From CAVVUC01 sp963751395 (GTDB lineage: Bacteria; Verrucomicrobiota; Verrucomicrobiia; Chthoniobacterales; Chthoniobacteraceae), in contig CAVVUC010000002.1 of NCBI GenBank assembly GCA_963751395.1, positions 1,798,001-1,862,000 of the forward strand: a stretch of 64,000 bases of DNA, written 5' to 3'. This document shows positions 52,001 through 60,467 of this stretch, in pieces (positions within the stretch are counted from its first letter, which is position 1; every line of letters begins with the position of its first letter). The notes under the pieces are model-generated. The model ran no database searches. It worked only from the letters and a program-made list of their open reading frames with translations, and was not told where the DNA came from. The translations under genes were made by a program, and so were the position numbers.

Positions 52001-52836
52001 ATGTTCACCTTGCAAGTCTCGTCGTCGGTCCAAAAAGCCATGCGTCCAGTGATCGGATTGGTCTTGCTGGCACCCGTCACCGTCACGCTGCCGCCAGAGC
52101 CCGACGCGGGTGCCACGGTGCCGTCGCGCAAGATGTAGAGCCATTGCACAGGCATCGGCGCGGGATTGGAGGTGGTGCCTGACGTGTTGGGCAGCAGGGC
52201 CGTCGTGGGATCCTCTTTAGATGTAGTTGTTGGTTTGGCTCCATTGTAACCCGGCGGGCTGGTAATACTAAACCCATCGACCAGACCGTCCGCCACCGGA
52301 TCGACGATCGGATACACCGCCGAATAGGTGTCGGGCTTGGTGGTGTCCGGTTTGATCACTCCCTTCGGATCCGCGACAAGGACCGGCGCATTAAGGTCGC
52401 AGTAAAGTCCGGCGTTTGCGGACGAATTCCATTTGTCCGGCGGCACCTCATTCGCTGTGCCGGTCACGACCATTGTTCCCGAGGAATAGAGTTTGTAGGA
52501 GTACTTGGCTGCACCGCTGGAGTCAAAGGTGCGGATCATTCCCGGCTGCGAGGTCCAAGCCTTGATGCCGGCTCCCGGGTTGGAGGTTCCCGTGGTGGTG
52601 GCATCGACAATCTGGGCCATGACGACATTCACGGCGGAGTTGGCGAGCTGAACGGCGGAAGCTGAGCTGGCTGTCGTCTTTGAAAGGTCGAGTTGCGTGG
52701 TGACACTCGAAAGGAAGGCAACGGTAAGTCCCGAGATGAGGACAAGGAAGGCGAGGACAATGATAAGTGCCACGCCGGAATGCTTGTTGTCGGATAACCT
52801 GTTCATCTCTGGTCGATGGTCTATTTGCGGCTCCAT
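49093..52836 (-). CDS. Verru_Chthon cassette protein A
   Basis: A very large exported protein of 1247 residues. Its start is short and then hydrophobic (KHSGVALIIVLAFLVLISGLTVAFLSSVTTQLDLSKTTASSASAVQLANSAVNVVMAQI), like the PilX/GspK-type minor pseudopilins. The rest is mostly beta sheet with Ser/Thr-rich stretches; recognisable blocks include VDPVADGLVDGFSITSPPGY, GRMAFWTDDETCKVNINTASEGTYWDVPRV and LPYMFGYEKGAQAASSTYFSP, characteristic of protein A of the Chthoniobacter cassette. It is probably a surface or secretion component of a pilus-like assembly. Overlaps protein C by 16 bases upstream and D by four downstream. Confidence 0.85.
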   Translation of the reverse strand: MEPQIDHRPEMNRLSDNKHSGVALIIVLAFLVLISGLTVAFLSSVTTQLDLSKTTASSASAVQLANSAVNVVMAQIVDATTTGTSNPGAGIKAWTSQPGMIRTFDSSGAAKYSYKLYSSGTMVVTGTANEVPPDKWNSSANAGLYCDLNAPVLVADPKGVIKPDTTKPDTYSAVYPIVDPVADGLVDGFSITSPPGYNGAKPTTTSKEDPTTALLPNTSGTTSNPAPMPVQWLYILRDGTVAPASGSGGSVTVTGASKTNPITGRMAFWTDDETCKVNINTASEGTYWDVPRVYSAEDFGTTSASTPGFAVCQPVQHEYQRYPGHPATTCLSPVFGSSKWNPPLLPVTTPYPANPTYAESAKLDPYYNIAPRIGLASGGGGGGSKGGSTQVPGTNPVMTTDTDRLYASVDELMFTPNLTSSGTSSRIPNTSTTKDTKTITKDVLEKTRFFITANSVAPETTLNNTPRVAVWPVWDTDARRTTYDKLLAFCSTIGGKGYFFTRSNPRSQTADYLGRNVDVYKYLQALTKTDVPGFGGNFVTKYGADRDQILTYIFDYIRCTNLQDHSAGATGYTPTYAASGAGEALPIIINQTQGFGRFLSISSANLLFFGTAGTSGTATKMRAVFFVQFASPMHGNGAKRSYTKYVVTGLENLKVGSTPLGFPASGTNHLNTPDLKIWHGRDVCGTEHALEGILGKAITSYPFLSSEIPVPSGATFSISTAVDVTVQISPEESTAVIQTIHLKFPPGTFKNPGFTTAFTSRNLSGSEGGVRSMVEARDTVIALEVAGANGNATDSADDPTAGDNRLVESLIDVPATRFRAHKDYGTSGVQYAHSLLMSVGERYMGGTYGPLAPMPAGFLSTDTLPWKGKMYVNPSNSVPQYRQPNVPGRVPASTGVQRKDGGPGDWDTGFGDQPDGAYCNKSDEGDTRTGEAYLPYMFGYEKGAQAASSTYFSPNRQVPSPMILGSIPTGVQRGLPWQTLLFHPRPEDTKHPGIQSPKDHLLADLFWMPVVEPYAISQPFATNGKINMNYQIMPFSYINRSTGMQAVMKSTKFLALSVNDSSNYKPRDYSDRPFTISGTRRRSIDMAKTLADFDTKFKNNEVFKSASQICEMNLVPPEVASSPGMAAFWNNNKLTGDNMREKPYADLYSRLTTKSNTYTVHICVQTLKKNPSGDPAVFVDPNGSAKGARDIILSEYRGSAIVERYIDVNDPTLPDFASLFASNPSDPKLNIDQYYKFRVVSTKRFAP

Positions 52837-53858
52837 TTTGCAGCGCGGATGCTTACATTTGTGGTGAAGACGCGGTAGCCAATATGCGAGGCGATAAGTG
52901 TCGTTTGAAGAGTTTTCAGATCGGCATCGTAGTTCTGGGCGTTCGTGAAAAGCGTGCTCAACTGCGAGTCGAACGAGGGCGGCGTTGTGCCTTTGGCGAT
53001 CCGGCTGGCCGACGCTTCGTCGATCGCCACCAGGGTCACCTGCACCACGGGCGGCAGTTGATTCTTGGGGTTAAGTCCCGCGTCGGCATTTGTCGTCGTG
53101 GAATCATAGGAGTACAAAGGCGCGAGGGCGTATTCGGAATAAGCGGAGCCGCCGGAGTTTTTCTCGTTCTTTGAAAACTTCGGCAGCAACACCAGGGCGA
53201 TCACATTCTCGGCAAGGACATGCGCCGGAGGAGTCGCGCTGGCCATCGGAACAGAAAACCAATCCTTGCCAGTGTAGAGTGGTTTTCCGGAAGTGTAGCT
53301 GTAGATCGAGAGACCGTTGGATGGCTGCATCAGTTCCATCAATCGGTAGCGATAACGCAGCGGCGGTGCCGTGGGCAGATTGTTGATGAAGTCCGGGCGT
53401 GTGTCCTTGTTGAACTCGACATAGTAGCCCCAAGTGTTGAGCAGGTTGTCCAGGCCGCCGAATTTGTCCGTGTCATCCACAAACCCGAGCGGGGCTTGAA
53501 AGAAGATGCCATGAGTCGGACGGCGGGGCGATGTCTTGCTTACCAGCGTCTGCGTATTCCCCGAGATAAATCGAAGGTCGGACTGACGGAGATACTTTTT
53601 GGGAGCCGTCGGGCTGTCGTAGTCCCAGTAGGTATTCAGGGTCGCCTGGCTCAGACGCCGCGTGATTGCCTCAAACCCCGCCGTCGCGCCGCTGAACTGC
53701 TCGATCTTCGCGGTCGCATACCGCCAGGTGGAGGCGGTCGAGTTGGTCATCGACACAAGGAGCACCGAGATCACGCTTAACAACGCGAGCGACACCAGCA
53801 TTTCCACCAGCGTAAATCCCTTGCCGGAGCGCAAATCGTTCGAGGGATTGGGAGTCAT
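52821..53858 (-). CDS. Verru_Chthon cassette protein C (pseudopilin-like)
   Basis: A 345-residue pseudopilin: MTPNPSNDLRSGKGFTLVEMLVSLALLSVISVLLVSMTNSTASTWRYATAKIEQFSGATAGFEAITRRLSQATLNTYWDYDSP. The GFTLVEM prepilin site and long hydrophobic helix match GspJ-type minor pilins. The later YYVEFNKDTRPDFINNLP, YRYRLMELMQPSNGLSIY and VLAENVIALVLLPKFSK blocks match the C family of the verrucomicrobial cassette. It could form the tip with proteins B and A. Overlaps both neighbours by four and 16 bases. Confidence 0.85.
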   Translation of the reverse strand: MTPNPSNDLRSGKGFTLVEMLVSLALLSVISVLLVSMTNSTASTWRYATAKIEQFSGATAGFEAITRRLSQATLNTYWDYDSPTAPKKYLRQSDLRFISGNTQTLVSKTSPRRPTHGIFFQAPLGFVDDTDKFGGLDNLLNTWGYYVEFNKDTRPDFINNLPTAPPLRYRYRLMELMQPSNGLSIYSYTSGKPLYTGKDWFSVPMASATPPAHVLAENVIALVLLPKFSKNEKNSGGSAYSEYALAPLYSYDSTTTNADAGLNPKNQLPPVVQVTLVAIDEASASRIAKGTTPPSFDSQLSTLFTNAQNYDADLKTLQTTLIASHIGYRVFTTNVSIRAAKWSRK

Positions 53859-54388
53859 TGCTGGTTTCGCGCCACGTAGGCGGCGTAATAGGAGACGGGC
53901 AGTTTGCTTGTCGCTGCGAAAGGCGACGGGTTGTGACCGGGATTGGATGCGATCATTACCGCAATGGTGGCAAGGTTTTCGGAAGAACCCGCATTCGGCA
54001 GGGCCGTCTTCGGGGTGACGGTGACCTGCACCGTGTATATGTAATCGTTCTGCGAAGGCACTTCGTTGCCCTGTTCGTCGAAGTAACGCAACTGCGGCGT
54101 GCCGGCGTTCGCGGTCAGCGTGGAAAAATCGGTCTGCTGCGCCTCATTGACGACGCGCTGCACGATCTGGGAACTTACCGTAGTGTCCATGGCCTGCCGG
54201 AAGGTCGTCATCCCGACAGGCAACAGACCGAATATCGCCACAAAGGCAAAGCTCACGATTCCAATGGCGAGGACAATCTCCACGAGACTGAAAGCCTTGG
54301 TTCGCGAGCGACGGGACAGGCCGGTCTTGTGGAGGTTGAGGACGCGCCGGGAACAGGCTGGTTTACGTTCCGGCTGCGGCGAACCCAT
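53855..54388 (-). CDS. Verru_Chthon cassette protein B (pseudopilin-like)
   Basis: A pseudopilin whose leader runs MGSPQPERKPACSRRVLNLH then KTGLSRRSRTKAFSLVEIVLAIGIVSFAFVAIFGLLPVGMTTFRQAMDTTVSSQIVQRVVNEAQQTDFSTL. AFSLVEI is the prepilin cleavage site, and LLPVGMTTFRQAMDTTVSSQIVQR is characteristic of the B family. The start is uncertain: ATG 54388, 54397 and 54496 all lie in the same open frame, which extends to 54541. The shortest is given here because the longer parts have no conserved sequence. First gene of the cassette; overlaps protein C by four bases. Confidence 0.8.
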   Translation of the reverse strand: MGSPQPERKPACSRRVLNLHKTGLSRRSRTKAFSLVEIVLAIGIVSFAFVAIFGLLPVGMTTFRQAMDTTVSSQIVQRVVNEAQQTDFSTLTANAGTPQLRYFDEQGNEVPSQNDYIYTVQVTVTPKTALPNAGSSENLATIAVMIASNPGHNPSPFAATSKLPVSYYAAYVARNQQ

Positions 54389-54541
54389 CCGGAGCATGTT
54401 GGCGACGCAGACTCTAAATCGGGTGAACTGGACATGTGCCGGCCAGGGAGAGATGGCGCCCGGTATTGTCGATTGCAAGTGCGGGTAAGTGTTCATGGGG
54501 AGGCCAGGCCAGCAATCAAAAACTACGCTTTCATGCGGCAC

Positions 54542-55045
54542 ATTGCATTAAAGTTTGAAAGCAATCACTCAAAAAGAGGATGGGAATCATACGGGCTCCG
54601 GGGCTGCAAAGCTACCAAGTTCAGGCTTGAAAAAAGTTGGCGCACGAATCGCCATGGATTGAGTGGCTTCATCGAAAGTGACAATTTGCATGCAATTGCA
54701 TTAAGCGCAACCGATATTACGTAGGATCAACAATAAGGCAAGACGGGATCGGGTCAACCTGTTAACCGCGCATCGCTGGGTGTGAAGGAAAGAAAGCCCG
54801 CTTGCTTCGCAAGCCGATGGGAGATCGTCGGTCAGCATTGCAGGCAAGTTTGCAGAAACTTGAGAGACTGCGGGCGCGAAACCCGAAAGTCGCCTTGGTC
54901 TTTCGCCGGACTTTATCGGGCATGGGGGCGGCGAAAACGCGATACGCCGTTTGTCGCAGCCCGCAAGCGTTCGGATCCGCAGCCGGCAACGGCCAGCCTC
55001 AACTGCGGCGCGGCTCCGTCGATGTCGGGAGGGGCTTGAACGCTC
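54542..55045. other. 500-base non-coding region upstream of the cassette
   Basis: No credible gene. ATTGCATTAA occurs at 54542-54551 and again at 54695-54704. The sequence is AT-richer near 54545-54725 than its surroundings, as expected for promoters. The remainder to 55045 has only small frames with no coding character. Confidence 0.5.
54690..54701. promoter_or_regulatory. Perfect 12-base palindrome upstream of the cassette
   Basis: ATGCAATTGCAT reads the same on both strands, and an overlapping TGCATGCA lies at 54687-54694. It stands about 300 bases before the cassette's first start codon on the minus strand. A regulator site is possible; no matching regulator gene is nearby. Confidence 0.3.
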
Positions 55046-56056
55046 TCAGTAGGTGCGAGGGAAGGAGCTGGCCGGAGTGGAGAGTGCCCGCATGTATTGG
55101 GCACGCTCGAACGCGCTTGGGTCGGGACAGTTCTTCTGGCTCATGCTGCCCTGAAGCTGTGCGAGCGACTCATACTCGTGCGATTCCATCCACTCGCAGA
55201 TCTCCTGTTCCATGATGCGAATGAACTTGATCCCGCGCCGCAAGAGCACGGAGCAGAGCATCGTCACATCGGCTCCGGCCATGAGCATTTTGACGGCGTC
55301 GGTCGCGCGATGGATGCCGCTTGTCGCTGCAAGGCTTGCGCCGATGCGGCCATACAGCATCGCGATCCAGCGCAGCGGAAGACGCATGGCCATCGGAGTG
55401 CTGAGCAGGATGTTGGGAGAGATTTCGAGTGTCTCCAGATCTATGTCGGGCTGGTAAAAACGGTTGAACAGCACGAGCCCGTCCGCTCCGCTTTCATCAA
55501 GCCATTTGGCCATGTGGGCGAAGTTGGTGAAGAACGGGCTGAGTTTCACCGCCACCGGAATCGACACCTCGCTTTTGACCGCGCGAAGGATGTCGAGGTA
55601 GTTCTGCTCGACGTCGGAAGAACTCGTTTCGGGATCGGTCGGGATGTAATAGATGTTCAGCTCGATCGCATCCGCGCCAGCTTCCTGGATGAGCTTCGCA
55701 TAGCTCGTCCACCCGCCAAACGTGGAGCCGTTCAAGCTTCCGATGATCGGAATGCCCACCGCCTTTTTGGCCCTGGCGATGTTTTCGAGATAAGTCTCCG
55801 GCCCGACCTTGTATTCGCTGGGTTCGGGAAAGTAGTTCAGCGCCTCCGCAAAGCTGTCGGTCCCCTCGTTCAGGCTGTGATAGAGATCGAATCGTTCGAG
55901 CCGCAGTTGCTCCTCGAACAGCGAGTGAAACACCACGGCGGAAGCTCCGTAGTCTTCCATGAGTTTGATGTTGTCGAGGTCGTCGGATAACGGCGAGGCT
56001 GCGGGAACAAGCGGTGTCCGCAGTTTGAGTCCAAGGTATTTGGTGGTCAGGTTCAT
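55046..56056 (-). CDS. Dihydroorotate-dehydrogenase-like FMN protein
   Basis: A 336-residue FMN TIM-barrel protein from ATG 56056 (MNLTTKYLGLKLRTPLVPAASPLSDDLDNIKLMEDYGASAVVFHSL). Dihydroorotate dehydrogenase features: VPAASPLSDD, IIGSLNGSTFGGW, GADAIELNIYYIPTD, VAVKLSPFFTNF, ATSGIHRATDAVKMLMAGADVTMLCSVLLRRG. The usual catalytic Ser/Cys loop of class 1 DHODH is altered, and proteins of this group are normally annotated only as 'dihydroorotate dehydrogenase-like' and occur beside pyruvate:ferredoxin oxidoreductase, as here. A role in ferredoxin-linked redox or pyrimidine metabolism is possible. 13 bases follow the nifJ stop, so the two are an operon. Confidence 0.85.
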   Translation of the reverse strand: MNLTTKYLGLKLRTPLVPAASPLSDDLDNIKLMEDYGASAVVFHSLFEEQLRLERFDLYHSLNEGTDSFAEALNYFPEPSEYKVGPETYLENIARAKKAVGIPIIGSLNGSTFGGWTSYAKLIQEAGADAIELNIYYIPTDPETSSSDVEQNYLDILRAVKSEVSIPVAVKLSPFFTNFAHMAKWLDESGADGLVLFNRFYQPDIDLETLEISPNILLSTPMAMRLPLRWIAMLYGRIGASLAATSGIHRATDAVKMLMAGADVTMLCSVLLRRGIKFIRIMEQEICEWMESHEYESLAQLQGSMSQKNCPDPSAFERAQYMRALSTPASSFPRTY

Positions 56057-56069
56057 GGTTTTTATTTCG

Positions 56070-59000
56070 TTAAACTTTCGCTTCACCAACAGGTTTCTCC
56101 GCGACCGGTCCGGCGGGAGTTTCGCTTCGGGCCGCCAGGTGCTGATAGAGCGCCCATCGGGTGTCGGCATCCTGCTGCGCCGCCTCGAAGAGGCGCTTCG
56201 CTTCGCCCGGCTTGCTCTTGCTCAGCATCTTGAACCGGTTCTCCATATTCAAAAACTGCGCGACTTTCAACTTCGGCGCGGTCGAGTCGAGTGTGAGCGG
56301 GTTTTCACCCACCGTCGCCTTGTCCGGATTGTAGCGGTAAAGCAGCCACTGACCGGATTGCACGACCGCTTTCTGGTTTTGCATCGCCGTCGTCATGTTG
56401 ATGCCGTGTGCGATGCAATGGCTGTAGGCGATGATGAGCGCCGGGCCTTCGTAAGCCTCGGCTTCCATGAATGCTTTCAGCGTGTGCTCGTCCTTCGCCC
56501 CCATCGCGACCGAGGCGACGTAGATGTTGCCGTAGGTCATCGCGATCAAGCCCAGGTCCTTCTTGCGTCCCTGTTTGCCGCCGGAGGCGTATTTCGCCAC
56601 GGCTCCGCGCGGGGTCGATTTCGAGCACTGGCCGCCAGTGTTGGAATAAACCTCCGTGTCGAGCAGCAACACCTTCACGTTGTGCCCGCTCGCGAGCACG
56701 TGATCGAGGCCGCCATAACCGATGTCGTAACCCCAGCCGTCACCGCCGAAGATCCAGACGCTCTTGCGCACGAGCATGTCGGCGACTGCGAGGAACCGGC
56801 GCGCGTCCGGCGTGTCTGCCGATGCGAGTTTCCGCTTCACCTCTGCGATGCGATGACGCTGGTCGAAGATGTCGGCCTCGTCTTTTTGCGGAGCGGAAAG
56901 AATCGCGGTGACGAGTTCTTCGCCGACCGTGCCGCCAAATTTCTGAAGCATCTCGCCCGCGAACTGCCTCTGCTTGTCGATGGAAACACGGAAGCCGAGT
57001 CCAAACTCCGCGTTGTCCTCGAACAGCGAGTTGGCCCAGGCCGGGCCGCGCCCTTCGGCGTTCACGGTGTAAGGCGTGGTGGGCAGGTTGCCGCCGTAGA
57101 TCGACGAGCAGCCCGTCGCGTTCGCAATCACCATGCGGTCGCCGAACAACTGGGTGAGCAGCTTGATGTAAGGCGTCTCGCCGCAGCCCGTGCAGGCGCC
57201 GGAAAACTCAAACAGCGGCTGCTGGATTTGCACTTCGCGCACGCTGCCGGACAGCACGTTGCGCCGGTCCATGTCGGGGAGCGACAGGAAGAAATCCCAG
57301 TTCGCCCGCTCGTCGTCGCGCAGCGGCATCTGCGGGTGCATGTTGATCGCCTTGAGCCGCGCCTCGGATTTGTTGCGAGCCGGGCAGACATCGACGCAAA
57401 TCGCGCAGCCGGTGCAATCCTCGGCGGCGACCTGAAGCGTGTATTTGAGCCCCTTCCATTCCGGCAGACGCGCGTTGTTCGACTTGAACGTGGAGGGCGC
57501 GCCGGTGAGGTGCGCCTCGTCGTAAACCTTGCTGCGGATCACGGCATGCGGACAAACCAGAACGCATTTGCCGCACTGGATGCAAACGCTCGAATCCCAG
57601 ACGGGCACTTCCTGCGCGAGGTTTCGTTTTTCCCAGCGCGCGGTTCCGGTGGGGTAAGTGCCATCGAGCGGCAGGGCGCTCACCGGAAGGTCATCGCCGC
57701 GGCCCGCGATCATTTTACCGAGCACGTTGCGGACGAATTCGGGCGCTTGCGGTGGAACCGGAGGACACATGACAACCAGGCTGCTCCCGACCTCGGCCGG
57801 GACCTCGACTTCGTTGAGATGCCCGATCGTACGATCGACCGCGTTGAGGTTCATCTGCACGATCTCGTCGCCTTTTTTTCCATAAGTCTTGCGGATGGAA
57901 TCCTTGATCGCCTCGATTGCCTCCTCGCGCGGGAGCACGCCGGAAACCGCGAAGAAACAGGTCTGCATGATCGTGTTGATGCGGCCGCCCATGCCGCTCT
58001 CGCGAGCCACGCGATTCGCATCGATCACGTAAAATCGCGCCTTCTTTTCAATGATCTGCCTCTGCATTGGCTCGGGAAGGTGCTGCCAGACTCGATCCGC
58101 GCCGTAAGGCGAATTGAGCAGGAAGGTTCCGCCCGGCGAGAGTTCGCGGAGCACCTCGTAGCGCTCGACGAAAGCGGTCTGGTGACAGCCGACGAAGTTC
58201 GCCGCGGAGATGAGATACGTCGAGCGGATCGGGTTCGGGCCGAAACGAAGATGCGAGATCGTGACCGCGCCGGATTTTTTCGAGTCGTAAACGAAATATG
58301 CCTGCGCGTAGTTCTCGGTGTTTTCGCCAATGATCTTGATCGAGTCCTTGTTCGCGCCAACCGTGCCGTCGGAGCCGAGTCCGTAGAAGACCGCGCGGAT
58401 CACATCGTTCGGCTCGATGGAAAATGAAGCGTCGAACGGCAGGCTCGTGCAGGTGACATCGTCGTCGATGCCGATGGTGAAATGATTCTTCGGCTCCGGT
58501 TGCCCGAGGTTGTCGAACACCGCCTTGACCATCGCCGGAGTGAATTCCTTCGACGAAAGCCCGTAGCGTCCCCCGACGATCTTCGGCGCTTTTTCGGTCC
58601 AGCCGGAACTCACGCCCTCGTAAAATGCGTGAACGCTGTCGAGGTAAAGCGGTTCCCCTGAACTGCCGGGTTCCTTCGTGCGATCGAGCACGGCAATCGC
58701 CTTTGTCGTCTTGGGAAGCGATTCCACAAACCGGCGCGAGTCGAACGGCCGGTAGAGCCGCACTTTCAGCACGCCGACTTTCTCCCCTTTGGCCGTAAGA
58801 TGATCGACCGTCTCGTGAACCGCCTCGCAGCCCGAGCCCATCAGCACGATCACGCGCTCCGCATCGGGCGCGCCGTGGTATTCGAAAAGATGGTATTGCC
58901 GCCCGGTGAGCTTCGCGAACTGGTCCATCGTGCGCTGCACGAGATTCGGGCAGGTGTCGTAAAACGCGTTCACCGTCTCGCGGGCCTGGAAGTAAACGTC

Positions 59001-59669
59001 GGGGTTTTGCGCGGTGCCGCGAATCACGGGATGGTCGGGCGTGAGTGCGCGGGCGCGATGCGCGAGGATGTGCTGCTCGTCGATCATCTCGCGAAGCACG
59101 TCGTCGGGCAGCACTTCGATCTTGGAAATCTCGTGCGACGTGCGGAAGCCGTCGAAGAAATGGAGAAACGGAATGCGCGATTCCAGCGTCGCCGCGTGCG
59201 AGATCAACGCGAAATCCTGCGCCTCCTGCACGGACGCCGAGCAGAGCATCACCCATCCGGTCGCGCGGGCGGCCATCACGTCGCTGTGATCGCCGAAGAT
59301 CGAAAGCCCCTGCGCCGCGAGCGAGCGGGCGGCGATGTGGAAAACCGTCGGCGTCAGCTCGCCGGCGATTTTGTACATGTTCGGGATCATCAGCAGCAGG
59401 CCCTGCGACGCGGTGAAGGTGGTGCTGAGCGCGCCGGTTTGGAGCGCGCCGTGGATGGTTCCAGCCGCGCCGGCTTCGCTTTGAAGCTCGATGACAGCGG
59501 GCATCGTTCCCCAGAGGTTCTTCCGGTCGGCGGCGGCCCAGGCATCGGCGGACTCGCCCATCGGCGAGGATGGAGTGATGGGATAGATTGCGATGACTTC
59601 GCTGAGCGCATACGCGACTTGCGCGACCGCTTCGTTGGCATCAAGAGTTTTGCAGGTTTTGTTTTTCAT
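56070..59669 (-). CDS. nifJ: Pyruvate:ferredoxin (flavodoxin) oxidoreductase
   Basis: A 1199-residue one-chain PFOR that turns pyruvate and CoA into acetyl-CoA and CO2 and reduces ferredoxin or flavodoxin. Domains in order: YPITPSSPMGE domain I, transketolase-C-like domain II (VKVRLYRPFDSRRFVESLPKTTKAIAVLDRTKEPGSSGEPLYLDS), gamma domain (RFGPNPIRSTYLISAANFVGCHQTAFV), two 4Fe-4S motifs (CIQCGKCVLVCPHAVI and CTGCAICVDVCP), and the thiamine-diphosphate domain with CTGCGETPYIKLL, GGDGWGYDIGYGGLDHVLASG and NTGGQCSKSTPRG. All cluster cysteines appear present. It marks an anaerobic or microaerobic metabolism. Confidence 0.95.
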   Translation of the reverse strand: MKNKTCKTLDANEAVAQVAYALSEVIAIYPITPSSPMGESADAWAAADRKNLWGTMPAVIELQSEAGAAGTIHGALQTGALSTTFTASQGLLLMIPNMYKIAGELTPTVFHIAARSLAAQGLSIFGDHSDVMAARATGWVMLCSASVQEAQDFALISHAATLESRIPFLHFFDGFRTSHEISKIEVLPDDVLREMIDEQHILAHRARALTPDHPVIRGTAQNPDVYFQARETVNAFYDTCPNLVQRTMDQFAKLTGRQYHLFEYHGAPDAERVIVLMGSGCEAVHETVDHLTAKGEKVGVLKVRLYRPFDSRRFVESLPKTTKAIAVLDRTKEPGSSGEPLYLDSVHAFYEGVSSGWTEKAPKIVGGRYGLSSKEFTPAMVKAVFDNLGQPEPKNHFTIGIDDDVTCTSLPFDASFSIEPNDVIRAVFYGLGSDGTVGANKDSIKIIGENTENYAQAYFVYDSKKSGAVTISHLRFGPNPIRSTYLISAANFVGCHQTAFVERYEVLRELSPGGTFLLNSPYGADRVWQHLPEPMQRQIIEKKARFYVIDANRVARESGMGGRINTIMQTCFFAVSGVLPREEAIEAIKDSIRKTYGKKGDEIVQMNLNAVDRTIGHLNEVEVPAEVGSSLVVMCPPVPPQAPEFVRNVLGKMIAGRGDDLPVSALPLDGTYPTGTARWEKRNLAQEVPVWDSSVCIQCGKCVLVCPHAVIRSKVYDEAHLTGAPSTFKSNNARLPEWKGLKYTLQVAAEDCTGCAICVDVCPARNKSEARLKAINMHPQMPLRDDERANWDFFLSLPDMDRRNVLSGSVREVQIQQPLFEFSGACTGCGETPYIKLLTQLFGDRMVIANATGCSSIYGGNLPTTPYTVNAEGRGPAWANSLFEDNAEFGLGFRVSIDKQRQFAGEMLQKFGGTVGEELVTAILSAPQKDEADIFDQRHRIAEVKRKLASADTPDARRFLAVADMLVRKSVWIFGGDGWGYDIGYGGLDHVLASGHNVKVLLLDTEVYSNTGGQCSKSTPRGAVAKYASGGKQGRKKDLGLIAMTYGNIYVASVAMGAKDEHTLKAFMEAEAYEGPALIIAYSHCIAHGINMTTAMQNQKAVVQSGQWLLYRYNPDKATVGENPLTLDSTAPKLKVAQFLNMENRFKMLSKSKPGEAKRLFEAAQQDADTRWALYQHLAARSETPAGPVAEKPVGEAKV

Positions 59670-59681
59670 TTGGATTTCTGG

Positions 59682-60239
59682 TTAAGACCGCGCTTGCAAA
59701 TCGAGTTCGGCGGACCACTCGTCGCCTTCCCACGTCAGCTTGAACCCGGTTCGCTTCGCGATCCTTTGCATTTCAAAATTGTCCGGCAGGATGTGGGCGA
59801 CGATGCGCTTGAGATTCTCCACGCGCCCGATCCGGACGAGGTGCCGAAGGAGTTCCGTGCCGAGACCGCGGCCCTGCCAGAGATCGCTGACGAGGATTGC
59901 AAATTCCGCTTCGTCCGAGCCGGGAGCCCGGCTCAGTCGCCCGACGCCTAGAATCTCGTGCCGGCCGTTCGCCTTCTTGTGTTCGGCCACGAAGGCAAAT
60001 TCCGTTTCGTAATCGTTGTGGCAGATCCGCACGAGACGCTCATGGCGGGTGCGCTGGTCGATGTCAAGCTGGCCAAAGTAGCGGTGGTGAACACTGTCTT
60101 CGGAAAGCGTCTTGTGAAACCGCACCATCGAGGCTTCATCGTCCGGACAAATCGGACGAATGACAACCTGCGTGCCGTCACGCATCCGCCAGTTCTTGAA
60201 GAACGGTCCGGCGTGTCCGTGAGGATTCGCGAAGTTCAT
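59682..60239 (-). CDS. GNAT-family N-acetyltransferase
   Basis: A 185-residue GNAT enzyme from ATG 60239 (MNFANPHGHAGPFFKNWRMRDGTQVVIRPICPDDEASMVRFHKTLSEDSVHHRYFGQL). Acetyl-CoA loop is VSDLWQGRGLGTELLRHLVRIGRVENLKRIVAHILPDNFEMQRIAKRTGFKL (Q/RxxGxG/A). The same domain, as recalled, forms the C-terminal end of PatZ-like acyl-CoA synthetase/protein acetyltransferases, which regulate acetyl-CoA metabolism. The gene sits just upstream of the pyruvate oxidoreductase on the same strand, so it could acetylate a protein of that pathway. Inference only. Confidence 0.85.
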   Translation of the reverse strand: MNFANPHGHAGPFFKNWRMRDGTQVVIRPICPDDEASMVRFHKTLSEDSVHHRYFGQLDIDQRTRHERLVRICHNDYETEFAFVAEHKKANGRHEILGVGRLSRAPGSDEAEFAILVSDLWQGRGLGTELLRHLVRIGRVENLKRIVAHILPDNFEMQRIAKRTGFKLTWEGDEWSAELDLQARS

Positions 60240-60467
60240 CGGCTGGGGTTGCTGTTGCGTGCTCAACGAAGCGAACCGTATCTGGTAAAAACCAAGCGGG
60301 CTTAACTCATGTTGCCAAAGACTGCCCCTATCTTGTCTCGTGAGTCGCTCTTCAAAAAGGCCGTACGTCCGCATCTCCCGTTTGAGATTTGTCACTTGAC
60401 CTCGAAAGGCACGCCGAAGAACTTCCACGCCGTGAATCAGCCAGCCACCGATACAGGACAGAATGCG

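Noticed and set aside
55959..58427. 822-residue plus-strand open frame
   Set aside because: It is the mirror of the pyruvate:ferredoxin oxidoreductase gene; the minus strand has clear domains and motifs, the plus frame has only Arg-rich shadow sequence.
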